DNA from: Halosimplex amylolyticum
Lineage (GTDB): Archaea; Halobacteriota; Halobacteria; Halobacteriales; Haloarculaceae
Assembly (NCBI RefSeq): GCF_051414035.1
Contig: NZ_JBLKNW010000002.1
Location: 930,001-994,000, forward strand
Direction: 5' to 3'
DNA length: 64,000 nt
A model generated the notes under the pieces. It was not told the DNA's origin. It did not search any database and was given only the letters and a program-made list of their open reading frames with translations. A program made the translations under genes and the position numbers. Below are positions 51,624-59,677 of the stretch, in pieces. Position 1 is the first letter of the stretch; every line of letters starts with the position of its first letter.

Positions 51624-53653
51624 TGAAGTTAGACACACTTTCCCTCCAGAACTTTCGCCAGTTTCGCGACGAGGAGATCTCGTTCGCACGCGGCGAAACA
51701 CGAAACGTGACGGTCATCCATGGGTCGAACGGCTCCGGGAAGACCACCCTGTTGAATGCGTTCACCTGGCTCCTCTACGAGGAGGTCGATTTCGATACCC
51801 GTCCAGACAGACTCGCCAGTGAGGGCGCGATGGCTGCGGCGGATCCGGGCGACGAAGTGACCGTCTCGGTCACGCTCGAGTTCTCGCACGACGGTGCCGA
51901 ATACACTGCGACGCGAACAGCCACGTACGAAAAGCAATCGCCGGCGGATTTCGACGGCATCCTGAACGAGCCGAATCTCGTCGTCGAGTACGACGATGGC
52001 AACGGTGTCAATCGACCGGAGAACCCCGGCGAGGTCCTCAGCCAGATCATCCCGGAACGGCTGAGCGAACTGTTCTTCTTCGACGGAGAGGACATCGACG
52101 AACTGGCAGGCATCGACAACCAGGACCGCATCCAAGAGGCCATCCAGAACATCATGGGACTGACGATTCTGGAACGGGCTACTCGCCACCTCGACGACGC
52201 CGCAGGTCGCTTCGAATCGCAGGTCCAGGAGAGCGCCAGCGAGGAACTGCGGGAGCTGATAGACGAAAAGCAGGCGACCGAGGCCGATATCGAGGACCTG
52301 GAACAGAAGAAGCAGGACAAGAAACGTGCGATCGAGCGGGTCGGGACGGAGATTTCTGACATCGACCAGAAGCTCGAACGTCTCGACGAGAGTGCGCAAC
52401 TGCAGGAGAATCGAGAAGAGTACCAGGAAGAGGTAGCGACTCTCGAGGAAGAAGTCGACGAGATTAACGCCCAGATCAAGGCGGCGATTACGGAGAACGG
52501 ATTCATCCCGCTCGCGATGCCCCTGATCAGGGAATCTGCACAGGAGATCGACCAGCTCCGGAAGGACGGTATCATTCCCTCGGAGCTGAGCGACGACTTC
52601 CTCAACTCGTTGCTCGAGGCCAAGCAGTGTATCTGTGGTCGTGACCTCGAACACGATTCCGAGCCGTACGACCACGTTGCCTCGCTCCGTGGTGAGGTTG
52701 CATCCGACGGCGTCGAGCAGGGCGCACTTCGAGTCGTCGGTCACCTCAGGCAGTTCACCGATGGCCGCTCGGAGTTCTTCGACGACGCCGACGTACTCAT
52801 CGAACGCCGGCAGGACAAACACGATGAGATCGACAAACTCGAAGAACGCATCTCGTCGATCAGTTCGGAACTCAAAGGGCTCGATGCGACCACCCCCGAC
52901 GGGCAGTCGATCAGTGACCTCGAAACCGAGCGGGAAAACAAGCAGCAAGAAAAGGAACAGCTCATCGGAGACAAGGGTGGCATCGAGGAGCAGATCTCCT
53001 CAAAACAAGCCGAAATCGAAGAGCTCGAGTCGGATATAGCCGAGCAGAAGGACGAACAGGAAGAGACCCAGCTCGCGCGCCGCAGACAGCGTGCAGCAGA
53101 ACTCGTCCAGGCCGACCTCGCGAACAACTTCGAGGCGCTCAAGGATAAAGTCCGAACGTGGTCGAACCGCGAGGTAAACGATACCTTCGGGGAGATCGCG
53201 AGCAAGAACCTCCAAGCCGAAATCACAGAAGAGTTCGAACTGAAAATCCAGCAGTCCGTCGAAGACCAGCAGGTCGAAGTCGACAAATCGACCGGTGAGC
53301 GCCAGATCGCCAGCCTGGCGTTCGTCGGCAGTCTCGTCAAAATCGCCAAGAAGCGCTACGAGGATGGTTCTGAATCGGAGTATTTCACTGGCGGCATCTA
53401 CCCGCTGGTCATGGACTCCCCGTTCGGTGCACTCGACAAGTCCCACCGACGGGAAGTGAGTCGTATCCTCCCGACCCTGGCGTCACAAGTCGTCGTCTTC
53501 GCCACCGACTCACAGTGGGAGGGGCCCGTCGAAGAAGAGATGACCGACATCGCCGGGAAGCAGTACTGGCTCGACTTCGACGACGGTGAGGGAACGAACA
53601 GCGCGCCGCGGACGCGTATCAAGGGCGAGCAGGCCGCACAAGCAGGTGACTGA
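51623..53653 (+). CDS. DndD-like SMC/Rad50-type ATPase
   Basis: A 676-residue protein with split ABC ATPase halves around a coiled coil. Walker A is HGSNGSGKTT near residue 37; LFFFDGEDIDEL near 150 is the DndD-like motif after the first lobe; the hinge near 335 has QCICGRD, a short C-x-C variant of a zinc hook; GERQIASLAFVGSLV and VMDSPFGALD near 597 are the signature and Walker B regions. DndD supports phosphorothioation of DNA with DndC/E. Here DndA, C and E are absent from the window, so it may instead be a restriction or sensing ATPase. It is coupled to the small gene before and is 2 nt from the gene after. Confidence 0.8.
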   Translation: MKLDTLSLQNFRQFRDEEISFARGETRNVTVIHGSNGSGKTTLLNAFTWLLYEEVDFDTRPDRLASEGAMAAADPGDEVTVSVTLEFSHDGAEYTATRTATYEKQSPADFDGILNEPNLVVEYDDGNGVNRPENPGEVLSQIIPERLSELFFFDGEDIDELAGIDNQDRIQEAIQNIMGLTILERATRHLDDAAGRFESQVQESASEELRELIDEKQATEADIEDLEQKKQDKKRAIERVGTEISDIDQKLERLDESAQLQENREEYQEEVATLEEEVDEINAQIKAAITENGFIPLAMPLIRESAQEIDQLRKDGIIPSELSDDFLNSLLEAKQCICGRDLEHDSEPYDHVASLRGEVASDGVEQGALRVVGHLRQFTDGRSEFFDDADVLIERRQDKHDEIDKLEERISSISSELKGLDATTPDGQSISDLETERENKQQEKEQLIGDKGGIEEQISSKQAEIEELESDIAEQKDEQEETQLARRRQRAAELVQADLANNFEALKDKVRTWSNREVNDTFGEIASKNLQAEITEEFELKIQQSVEDQQVEVDKSTGERQIASLAFVGSLVKIAKKRYEDGSESEYFTGGIYPLVMDSPFGALDKSHRREVSRILPTLASQVVVFATDSQWEGPVEEEMTDIAGKQYWLDFDDGEGTNSAPRTRIKGEQAAQAGD

Positions 53654-53655
53654 CA

Positions 53656-54135
53656 ATGGGAAAACCACTGATCACGTACGAAAAGGGCGAACTGTACGAG
53701 CAACTCGTTGACGAGCACGAGGTGTTCGAACACTACTACGAAGTCCTCGTGTTCTTCGCTGTCCTCGGGTACCGCGAGGGGAACGTGAAGCGCGAGAACT
53801 ACAAAGGCTCCGACGAGACGCAAAGCGACGCCGGCCTCCATAATATCCATTCTCGCGACCTGTTCCACACTATCGCAGCCTGTCTGGCGTTCCAGGACAC
53901 GGGCGAGCCAGAGGCTCTCGTGGACCCAGAGGAGCAAAAGCGCGTCATCGCCCAGTACGCTGCTGGCGGGCTCGAGGTCGCCAGGGAAAAGTTCGGCCAG
54001 AACGCCGGTGACCCGACAGATGCGATCGTCGACTACATCAAGTCCAAGGAGGAGGACGAGGATGACGACGAAATCGAGACCGAACTGCAGAACATCGTTG
54101 ACTCGTTCGACGACGAGATGATGGGCTATGAATAG
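53656..54135 (+). CDS. dnd system-associated protein 4-like
   Basis: A 159-residue protein beginning MGKPLITYEKGELYEQLVDE. The pattern VFEHYYEVLVFFAVLGYREG, then LFHTIAACLAF and a central IAQYAAGGLEVARE, matches what I recall of the dnd-associated-4 family (an A-LG-type helix, then EYANGGL). An acidic low-complexity tail follows. It starts 2 nt after the DndD-like gene. The role is unknown; co-occurrence with phosphorothioation genes is established for the family. Confidence 0.62.
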   Translation: MGKPLITYEKGELYEQLVDEHEVFEHYYEVLVFFAVLGYREGNVKRENYKGSDETQSDAGLHNIHSRDLFHTIAACLAFQDTGEPEALVDPEEQKRVIAQYAAGGLEVAREKFGQNAGDPTDAIVDYIKSKEEDEDDDEIETELQNIVDSFDDEMMGYE

Positions 54136-54218
54136 AGAACGTCAGCTGGCAACTCGGCCCCCAGTCACGGATAGCAGCTGTCTGCGAGGTTCCTGCCAAG
54201 CGACACTGAGCCAGTAGT

Positions 54219-54848
54219 ATGCAAGGAACCAACGCAGACGTCCCGGTTCACGACTCACTCCACGTCACGGAGGCCGTCTCTCTGTACCAGAACGATGAAT
54301 GGTGGAAGGCCGTCGTCACCTACCAGTTCGAAGGTGACTCGGATACCGACGAGACGGCGATGTACCTTTGGCACGACGACGGCGACGGGTGGACGCGCAA
54401 GAACAAGTACGTCATCAAGACGCCGGACGCTTGGGCCGTCGACCGCGAGCTCATCGACGACTACATCCGGAGTGACGCGCCCACGACCGAGACGACCGCG
54501 TTCCCGGTGAGCGACTACTACACCGTCGGCGCCGGCGAGACGGTCTTCCAGAGCGACAGCTGGTGGAAAGCAATCGTCAACATCACCGGGAAGGGCTCGT
54601 GGGAGACGAACGAGGTGATGGTCTACCTGTGGCAAGAGCAAGACGGCGAGTGGCGACGGCGGCAGAAGTACACCATCAAGCGGGTCAGCGACTGGGAAGA
54701 AGAGTGCGAGGTTATCGATGACCTGATGTTAACCGACCACGAGACGAGTGGTACTGGAAGTTCCGTCCAACCGGACGGCGACGTCGCTGCAGATATCGAA
54801 GCCCTCAGAGACGAACTCGAGACCCACCTCAGCGGGGAGTTCACCTAG
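54219..54848 (+). CDS. Protein with two tandem copies of an unnamed domain
   Basis: A 209-residue protein made of two homologous units of about 70 residues (about 12-90 and 98-170). Unit one has LYQNDEWWKAVVTYQFEG, MYLWHDDGDGWTRKNKYVIK and a helix ending ELIDDYI; unit two has VFQSDSWWKAIVNITGKG, VYLWQEQDGEWRRRQKYTIK and a helix ending EVIDDLM. Alternating strands then a helix suggest a small alpha/beta fold. An acidic tail with ALRDELETHLSGEFT ends it. I know no function. It stands 83 nt after the dnd-like unit and may belong to it. Confidence 0.7.
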   Translation: MQGTNADVPVHDSLHVTEAVSLYQNDEWWKAVVTYQFEGDSDTDETAMYLWHDDGDGWTRKNKYVIKTPDAWAVDRELIDDYIRSDAPTTETTAFPVSDYYTVGAGETVFQSDSWWKAIVNITGKGSWETNEVMVYLWQEQDGEWRRRQKYTIKRVSDWEEECEVIDDLMLTDHETSGTGSSVQPDGDVAADIEALRDELETHLSGEFT

Positions 54849-55057
54849 CGTTGTGATGAGGATACCGTGCTCGTAATTGACTTAACTCTCTACGGAATCC
54901 ACGAGACATGGGCACCGGCCGCCATCGTCTCACAGCTGTCGCCTCTCGGGCTACCGGCTACCTCTCGAATGGGAACGAACAGTGATTCATCTCACGACCA
55001 GCTTGGTCGACTGCCGTGGCGATTCGGTGGTTGGAACCCGGTAGCGCGGTGGTCACG

Positions 55058-56251
55058 ATGACGGGAACGACGTGTCCGGTCGAAACCTGTTCGTTCCAGG
55101 GATCCATCTCCGCCATTGGGATACACATCACAGAGACGAAGGATGAGCAGCACTCGTGGCGGATGCTTGAATACGATGACGCGGATGAGTTCCGTCGGGA
55201 TGCTCATCTTGAGGTGGCACGTCGACGGCGGAAGACAGGGCGGGAATTACACGATCGGGACGAGTTCGAAGCAGCGGTCGACGAACTGGAGACCGCACTT
55301 TCGCACTTCCAGCGGGCCCAACTGCTCAGCGATCGGACGCTGTACATTGAGCAGCAATGTCAGCAAGTCCTCGACACGATACGTGATGTCGAAACTGACC
55401 GTCTACACCAGATCGACGAACTCATCGATTCGGCCGACAACACCGTCGATGCAGGCGGCGAACTGCACCTCGACGCGTCCCTGGAGGCGGCATCGGAAGA
55501 ATACGACGAAGCGATCGAGGCACTGGAAGCGGCAGTCGAGCTAGCTGCGGAACTGGCGCCCGAACGCGTTCCAGCCATCGATCAGGAGTTACGACGCGTT
55601 CGCGTGCGTCGTCAGAGTCTTACCATGTCTTCATTTCACCGGACGATCCGTGATACGCTCGCCGAGGCACGTTCCCATGTGGCTGCCGGGGACAGCGCAT
55701 TCCACGCATCGGACTACGACGAGGCTGTGTCCGAGTACGAGGACGCCCATTCGGCGTACGAATCACTCGCCGCCGTTCTCGAGAAGTTCTCGTTCGCGGA
55801 ACCGACTCACGATCTTGCCGTCTGTGACGTCTGTCGACAGCAGTTCGAGGAGGAGTTCGATGGCTGGACGATCGAGGTCGACGCACAATTAGCTGTGTGT
55901 CCCGCGTGTGCAGAATTCGGTTCTGGCGGGATCTTACCGACTCCTCGAGACATCGCAATCGAGCAGCGAACAGTCGTCGAGAACATCAGCAGTATCCGCG
56001 ACAAGGACGTCGGACTGGAGTGGACGTCCACTCCGGGATCATCACGACCAACCACGAATGAGCACGATATCCCGCGTAACAACCTCAATCAGCGCGATAT
56101 GGTCGTGCAATTGGTTGCACTGTACCAGACTGTCGGCCGAGCGCCGACGAACGCGGAGCTGGACGAGCACACTGAGTTCGGCTCCGTGGGCTATCATCGA
56201 GAGTTCGGGACTCTAGCAGACGCATTCGAAGCAGCAGGGTTCGAACCCTGA
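55058..56251 (+). CDS. Zinc-finger/helical-repeat protein with C-terminal HEAR repeat
   Basis: About 397 residues from ATG 55058. The N-terminus CPVETCSFQG...GIHI...EQH may be a C2H2-type zinc site. Residues about 45-250 are TPR/MIT-like helical repeats (DEFEAAVDELETALSHF, SEEYDEAIEALEAAVELA, SDYDEAVSEYEDAHSAYESLA). A second zinc knuckle CDVCRQQF...CPACAEF lies near 255-285. The last 55 residues are a HEAR repeat (QRDMVVQLVALYQTVGRAPTNAEL, then YHREFGTLADAFEAAG), as in the proteins at 164 and 12922. It is tail-to-tail with, and overlaps, the small gene at 56194. It is probably a nucleic-acid-linked scaffold; nothing catalytic is seen. Confidence 0.68.
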   Translation: MTGTTCPVETCSFQGSISAIGIHITETKDEQHSWRMLEYDDADEFRRDAHLEVARRRRKTGRELHDRDEFEAAVDELETALSHFQRAQLLSDRTLYIEQQCQQVLDTIRDVETDRLHQIDELIDSADNTVDAGGELHLDASLEAASEEYDEAIEALEAAVELAAELAPERVPAIDQELRRVRVRRQSLTMSSFHRTIRDTLAEARSHVAAGDSAFHASDYDEAVSEYEDAHSAYESLAAVLEKFSFAEPTHDLAVCDVCRQQFEEEFDGWTIEVDAQLAVCPACAEFGSGGILPTPRDIAIEQRTVVENISSIRDKDVGLEWTSTPGSSRPTTNEHDIPRNNLNQRDMVVQLVALYQTVGRAPTNAELDEHTEFGSVGYHREFGTLADAFEAAGFEP

Positions 56252-56520
56252 ATCCCGAATTCGAGGAAGGTTTCGTATCCTTCGTGGGCGAGTTTTTCGA
56301 CACCGTCGATGGTGATTTTTACGTGGTATTGGGCGCTGTGTTCGACAAGCCGGTCGTCTTTGAGCCGGTCAATGTGGTATCTGAATTCATCTCGGTCTAC
56401 GTCGACGAAGTCTTCGACCAGAGATGGGACGTTGACCATGGATCCGCGGAGGCTTTCTCGCTGAGCCTCGTATATCCGGATGAGGATCTCGCGGTGGAGT
56501 TTTTGGTCTGCTGCGCTCAT
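56194..56520 (-). CDS. Small winged-helix protein, probably 3'-truncated
   Basis: A 108-residue protein whose first 90 residues look like a winged helix (LHREILIRIYEAQRESL, then DRDEFRYHIDRLKDDRLVEH, and VKITIDGVEKLAHEGYETF), the usual haloarchaeal small regulator. The last 19 residues are simply antisense to the end of the HEAR gene and lack acidic bias, so the natural end was probably lost at a junction near 56250. Eight consecutive G on the coding strand lie 5-12 nt before the ATG. Confidence 0.6.
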   Translation of the reverse strand: MSAADQKLHREILIRIYEAQRESLRGSMVNVPSLVEDFVDVDRDEFRYHIDRLKDDRLVEHSAQYHVKITIDGVEKLAHEGYETFLEFGIQGSNPAASNASARVPNSR

Positions 56521-56599
56521 GTTGCCCCCCCCATCTTTTCTCGGAGAGTGATAGTTTTTGCTCTCGTTCTGAAGGAAGGTGGTAGATGGGTTGTCGGTA

Positions 56600-56815
56600 T
56601 TATGTCCGGCTTTGAGACTGCTTTTGGAAATCGAATAAACGAATGAACTTAGTCAGCGGTCTCGCTTTCTTCCCCTGGCCCACAAAATGGTCAAAGACCG
56701 GATAGAGACAATCTGCTAAATCCTCCTTGTAGTCTGCAATACGGGCTTCAAACGATTTCCCGACAGAACCAGCGGTGGTCGAACGCTTCTCCCGCAGCTG
56801 CTGGATTACCCCCAT
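56600..56815 (-). CDS. Small orphan protein of the low-GC cluster
   Basis: A 71-residue basic protein (start MGVIQQLREKRSTTAG, then SFEARIADYKEDLADCLYPV). It is predicted helical, with no recognised family. Codon use is less GC-rich than neighbours, as in the three genes upstream on the same strand. ATG 56815 follows a GGGAGAGGAGGGAG purine tract that might act as a ribosome-binding site. Confidence 0.5.
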   Translation of the reverse strand: MGVIQQLREKRSTTAGSVGKSFEARIADYKEDLADCLYPVFDHFVGQGKKARPLTKFIRLFDFQKQSQSRT

Positions 56816-56843
56816 TAGAACATCTCCCTCCTCTCCCTGCTAC

Positions 56844-57047
56844 TTATTCGCTGGATTGCTCAGAAAATGCATCCTCAGCTGCATCCCGCAGTTTCCGAAA
56901 CCCATTGAATTTCAACCCGTCCACACGCCGGCCAGCCCGCGTATCCCTCACATTGAGATCCGACTCATCAATTTCCACATCCAACAATGCGGCAAGGTCC
57001 TCAACGATGTCTTCTACCGTCTCTTCATCTTTGATCGGAATCCGCAC
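56844..57047 (-). CDS. Small orphan protein of the low-GC cluster
   Basis: 67 residues from a GTG start (VRIPIKDEETVEDIVEDLAAL). The acidic helix VEDIVEDLAALLDVEIDESD and the phrase GRRVDGLKFNGFRKLRD suggest a compact folded protein. It is not recognised. Same strand and spacing as the flanking small genes, so probably one unit. Confidence 0.5.
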   Translation of the reverse strand: MRIPIKDEETVEDIVEDLAALLDVEIDESDLNVRDTRAGRRVDGLKFNGFRKLRDAAEDAFSEQSSE

Positions 57048-57112
57048 TACCTACGAACGCTTCAAAAGGTACTGCAGTACACGAATTTTAAAAGAACACT
57101 GGCCGAGAGCAG

Positions 57113-57439
57113 TCAATCAGATTCCGGTGATTCCAACTCCGCAATCTCTTCCGCAGCATCCACAGACAACATCGGCTCCTCCATGTCCTTCTCATACAGC
57201 TGCCATTCATCCCGCATCTGTTCAAAACGCGATTCAAGCTCGTCAAGACACGTCACATGCTCTGACTGATCCCGGAAGTACGTGATACAAAGACAGTACC
57301 ACCCCAAAGCAAAACCAGGATTTTCCGCATCCTCTAACACCTCGCCGCACTCCAACGCCAGATTTTCAAGCAGGCCGGATTCCAGCAAGACCTCGATATG
57401 GACATTGTCGAACATCTTCTGACCGCAATCAACCGCCAA
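57113..57439 (-). CDS. Orphan protein of the low-GC cluster
   Basis: Up to 108 residues, acidic and helical, Cys/Trp-containing middle (GFALGWYCLCITYFRD), then LDELESRFEQMRDEWQLYE. The frame opens with TTG exactly at the stop of the preceding gene; ATG 57415 (MFDNVHIEVLLE) is the safer start. It is translationally linked to the gene at 57440. No family is recognised. Confidence 0.52.
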   Translation of the reverse strand: MAVDCGQKMFDNVHIEVLLESGLLENLALECGEVLEDAENPGFALGWYCLCITYFRDQSEHVTCLDELESRFEQMRDEWQLYEKDMEEPMLSVDAAEEIAELESPESD

Positions 57440-58102
57440 CTACCGAATTCGATACGAATTCAAGCTGGAGGCCAGCGCATTATCGAACTCATCCTCCAGC
57501 TCCCCAAAGTAATGCTCCATAATATCGTCTACTTCATCCTCAAGCTCACTGTCAAACAATACTGATTCGCCGCGGTTACGCAGCCGCTTCAACACCTCAG
57601 GGCTAATCCCCATCATTTCAAACCCTTTCTCCGCGTGCTGCCGATGTTCCTTCCCCTTGTAATATTCCTCCTCAGAGAAATAACGAAAAATATGCTGCAT
57701 TGACTTACGCATCCGCTCCTCATGTTTCTCGCTGACTTCCATATCTGCAAACGGTTCTGCTTCCTTGGGGAGATCCTCAAGACCGCTTTCAATAGACACA
57801 TCCGATAACTCCATGGAGTCTTCCTTGGGCTGGCTGATACCCCATTCAATCAACTGGAGGATGAGACGAGCCACCGGCTCGTTTTCCGTCGTGTCCAGTA
57901 GCCAGTCTTCAAACAGGTCAAGCTCCAGTTCATAGAATTCGAGAACGTCCATACTGTAAATGGAGAACCCGCTATAAAGAATCGGGACAAGCCGTCGCGG
58001 ATACTCAACGTCAAGCCGGTTGAGTTGCTGATGGTAGTGGACGGGTTCAACCTCATCGTAGATTTCATTCAAGTGGCACCTGATGTTAAGCGAATGCGGC
58101 AT
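57440..58102 (-). CDS. Orphan protein, 5' end cut by an IS6-type element
   Basis: The frame from ATG 58102 encodes 220 acidic residues (LNIRCHLNEIYDEVEPVHYH, VLEFYELELDLFEDWLLD, DEVDDIMEHYFGELEDEFD). However, the same frame stays open and protein-like upstream to about 58221 (IRTNTSSKEVHQAAIEYHVD, LLEKIGQDAEEDWRIS), right up to the terminal repeat of the insertion element. The original start therefore lay beyond 58221 and was lost on insertion or later deletion. The family is unknown. Confidence 0.55.
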   Translation of the reverse strand: MPHSLNIRCHLNEIYDEVEPVHYHQQLNRLDVEYPRRLVPILYSGFSIYSMDVLEFYELELDLFEDWLLDTTENEPVARLILQLIEWGISQPKEDSMELSDVSIESGLEDLPKEAEPFADMEVSEKHEERMRKSMQHIFRYFSEEEYYKGKEHRQHAEKGFEMMGISPEVLKRLRNRGESVLFDSELEDEVDDIMEHYFGELEDEFDNALASSLNSYRIR

Positions 58103-58221
58103 CGAAATCCGCCAGTCTTCTTCAGCGTCCTGCCCAATTTTCTCGAGCAGCTGGTCAACGTGGTACTCTATCGCAGCTTGATGTACCTCCTTCGAACTGG
58201 TGTTCGTCCGGATCAGATCAT

Positions 58222-58235
58222 CGTGTTTAGTTAAG
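58222..58235 (+). repeat. Left terminal inverted repeat of the IS6-type element
   Basis: CGTGTTTAGTTAAG; exact reverse complement of 58898-58911. It overlaps the transposase stop codon. Confidence 0.8.
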
Positions 58236-58868
58236 CGAATTGTGCCACCTCGCGTGTGCGAGCAACCAATTTTCTGCGGTGGCTGGATCAGCGTGACTGA
58301 ACGTATTTGCGAACGATGAGGTTCGCCGTTTTATCTCCTAGTAAATGCGTTCGACACTGTTCCGATTTCCATGAGTGACGTGGCGAAATCGGAGTCCGTG
58401 ACGCTCACAGGCCGTTTGGAGCCACGGCGCACCATCACCGAGAAATTCAGCCTGTTCGACGTCGTGTTTTGCTTTGAGTTCGGCGAGAAACATCTCTGTG
58501 ATCGCGTTTGTTCGCCGTGGATAGAGGCGAATATGGAGCACGTGGTTTGTTTCGGGATCGACGGCGGCGTACAGCCAGAACTGCTCGTCGTTGACTCGAA
58601 TCACTGTCTCGTCTAACGCGACTTGATTCGGAGTTTCACCGCTGGCGGGCTGTAAATCGGCTTTCTGCACCCAATCGTGGACGGATTTCAGACTGCGTTG
58701 GACACCGAACCTCTCAAGTTCCGAAACTGTATTCGAAAGTGAAAGACCGGCCAAATGCAGTCGAATACCGAGCTTCATCAGCCGACGCGGTGTCCGCTCG
58801 CGCTCCACAAAATCCAAATCTATCCAGTCGCTATGTCCGTTGAGGCGGCGGATTTCGGGCATAGGCAC
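58227..58868 (-). pseudogene. IS6-family transposase with premature stop
   Basis: The N-terminal 176 residues are read normally: helix-turn-helix region (TPRRLMKLGIRLHLAGLSLS), then the DDE core with DETVIRVND, the second Asp in FLGDGAPWLQTA, and GNRNSVERIY. A TAG follows immediately at 58338-58340, where family members continue with the EIKRRT segment that bears the catalytic Glu. Downstream the frame resumes (EIKRRTSSFANTFSHADPAT) and ends with TAA at 58227-58229. So the gene is full length but broken by one nonsense codon. It might be suppressed or sequenced wrongly, but is most likely inactive. Confidence 0.85.
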
Positions 58869-58897
58869 TCAGAAAGTCGTCCGCCTCACTTTTCGCT

Positions 58898-58911
58898 CTT
58901 AACTAAACACG
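58898..58911 (-). repeat. Right terminal inverted repeat of the IS6-type element
   Basis: CTTAACTAAACACG on the plus strand; exact reverse complement of the left end. It lies about 50 bp before the HAD gene. Confidence 0.8.
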
Positions 58912-58963
58912 ACCCCGGACCGGGCGAGCCGTTATGTGCTGGACCCGCGATACGTGCTAGCAA

Positions 58964-59647
58964 ATGCCGTTCGATCCCGAACGCGTGTCGACACTCCTGT
59001 TCGACTCGTACAGCACGCTCGTCGACGTCGACGCCGCCGAACGTGCGCTCGCCGAGGGCGTCGCGGATCCCGAGCCGGTCTCGAAGCTCTGGCGGGCGCG
59101 CTCGCTCGAGTACACGATGGTCGCCAACCACATCGACGCCTACCAGCCGTTCTACGAGATGAACCGCGACGCCCTCCAGTACGCCCTCGACGCAACGGGC
59201 GCGGATCTCTCGGCCGACGAACGCGACGAGATCCTCGCCGTCTACCACGAACTCGACGTCTTCGACGACGTGCGCGACGGACTGGAGCGCCTCCGCGATG
59301 CGGGCTACGACTGCTACGTCCTCTCCAACGGGAACCCCGAGATGCTCGACTCGCTGGTCGACCACGCCGACATCGAGGACCTGGTCGTCGACACGATCAG
59401 CGCCGACGAGGTGGAACTGTTCAAACCACACGCCGACCTCTACCGCCACGCCGCCGAGCGGACGGGGACGCCGGTCGACGAACTCGCCCACGTCACGGCG
59501 CTGTGGTTCGACGTGATGGGCGCCCAGCACGCCGGGATGCAGGGAGTCTGGGTCGACCGCAAGGGGAGCCCACAGGAGACGTTCGGCCCCGAACCCGACC
59601 TGACGATCGAGACGTTCGACGAGCTGGCCGCGGCGCTCGGCGTCTGA
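58964..59647 (+). CDS. HAD-superfamily hydrolase (haloacid dehalogenase type II-like)
   Basis: A 227-residue HAD hydrolase. Motif I LLFDSYSTLVDV gives the nucleophile D14; motif II VLSNGNPEML (about 122-131); conserved Lys in VELFKPHADLY (about 152); motif IV WFDVMGAQHAGMQGVWVDR (about 180-198). The long cap helix after motif I and the SNGNP sequence resemble L-2-haloacid dehalogenases. Substrate not predictable. Composition is that of the ordinary high-GC chromosome. A box CGTTATGTG about 30 nt upstream, just outside the IS end, may be its promoter. Confidence 0.88.
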   Translation: MPFDPERVSTLLFDSYSTLVDVDAAERALAEGVADPEPVSKLWRARSLEYTMVANHIDAYQPFYEMNRDALQYALDATGADLSADERDEILAVYHELDVFDDVRDGLERLRDAGYDCYVLSNGNPEMLDSLVDHADIEDLVVDTISADEVELFKPHADLYRHAAERTGTPVDELAHVTALWFDVMGAQHAGMQGVWVDRKGSPQETFGPEPDLTIETFDELAAALGV

Positions 59648-59677
59648 TGGCGGCCGTCCGTGACCGATTCACCGAGA

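Larger units (their letters stand above)
58222..58911. mobile_element. IS6-family insertion element relic
   Basis: An element of about 690 bp bounded by 14-bp perfect inverted repeats, CGTGTTTAGTTAAG at 58222-58235 and its reverse complement at 58898-58911. The internal gene is an IS6-type DDE transposase on the minus strand with a nonsense codon. The 8 bp outside the two ends do not match (AGATCAT side versus ACCCCGG side), so no target duplication remains. This points to recombination or adjacent deletion after insertion. Confidence 0.82.

Noticed and set aside
56236..56249. AGGGTTCGAACCCT resembles a tRNA T-arm, which could be an integration site.
   Set aside because: It is a simple 14-bp palindrome; stem pairing for a 7-nt T-loop fails, no other tRNA arms are nearby, and it codes for the end of the HEAR protein.
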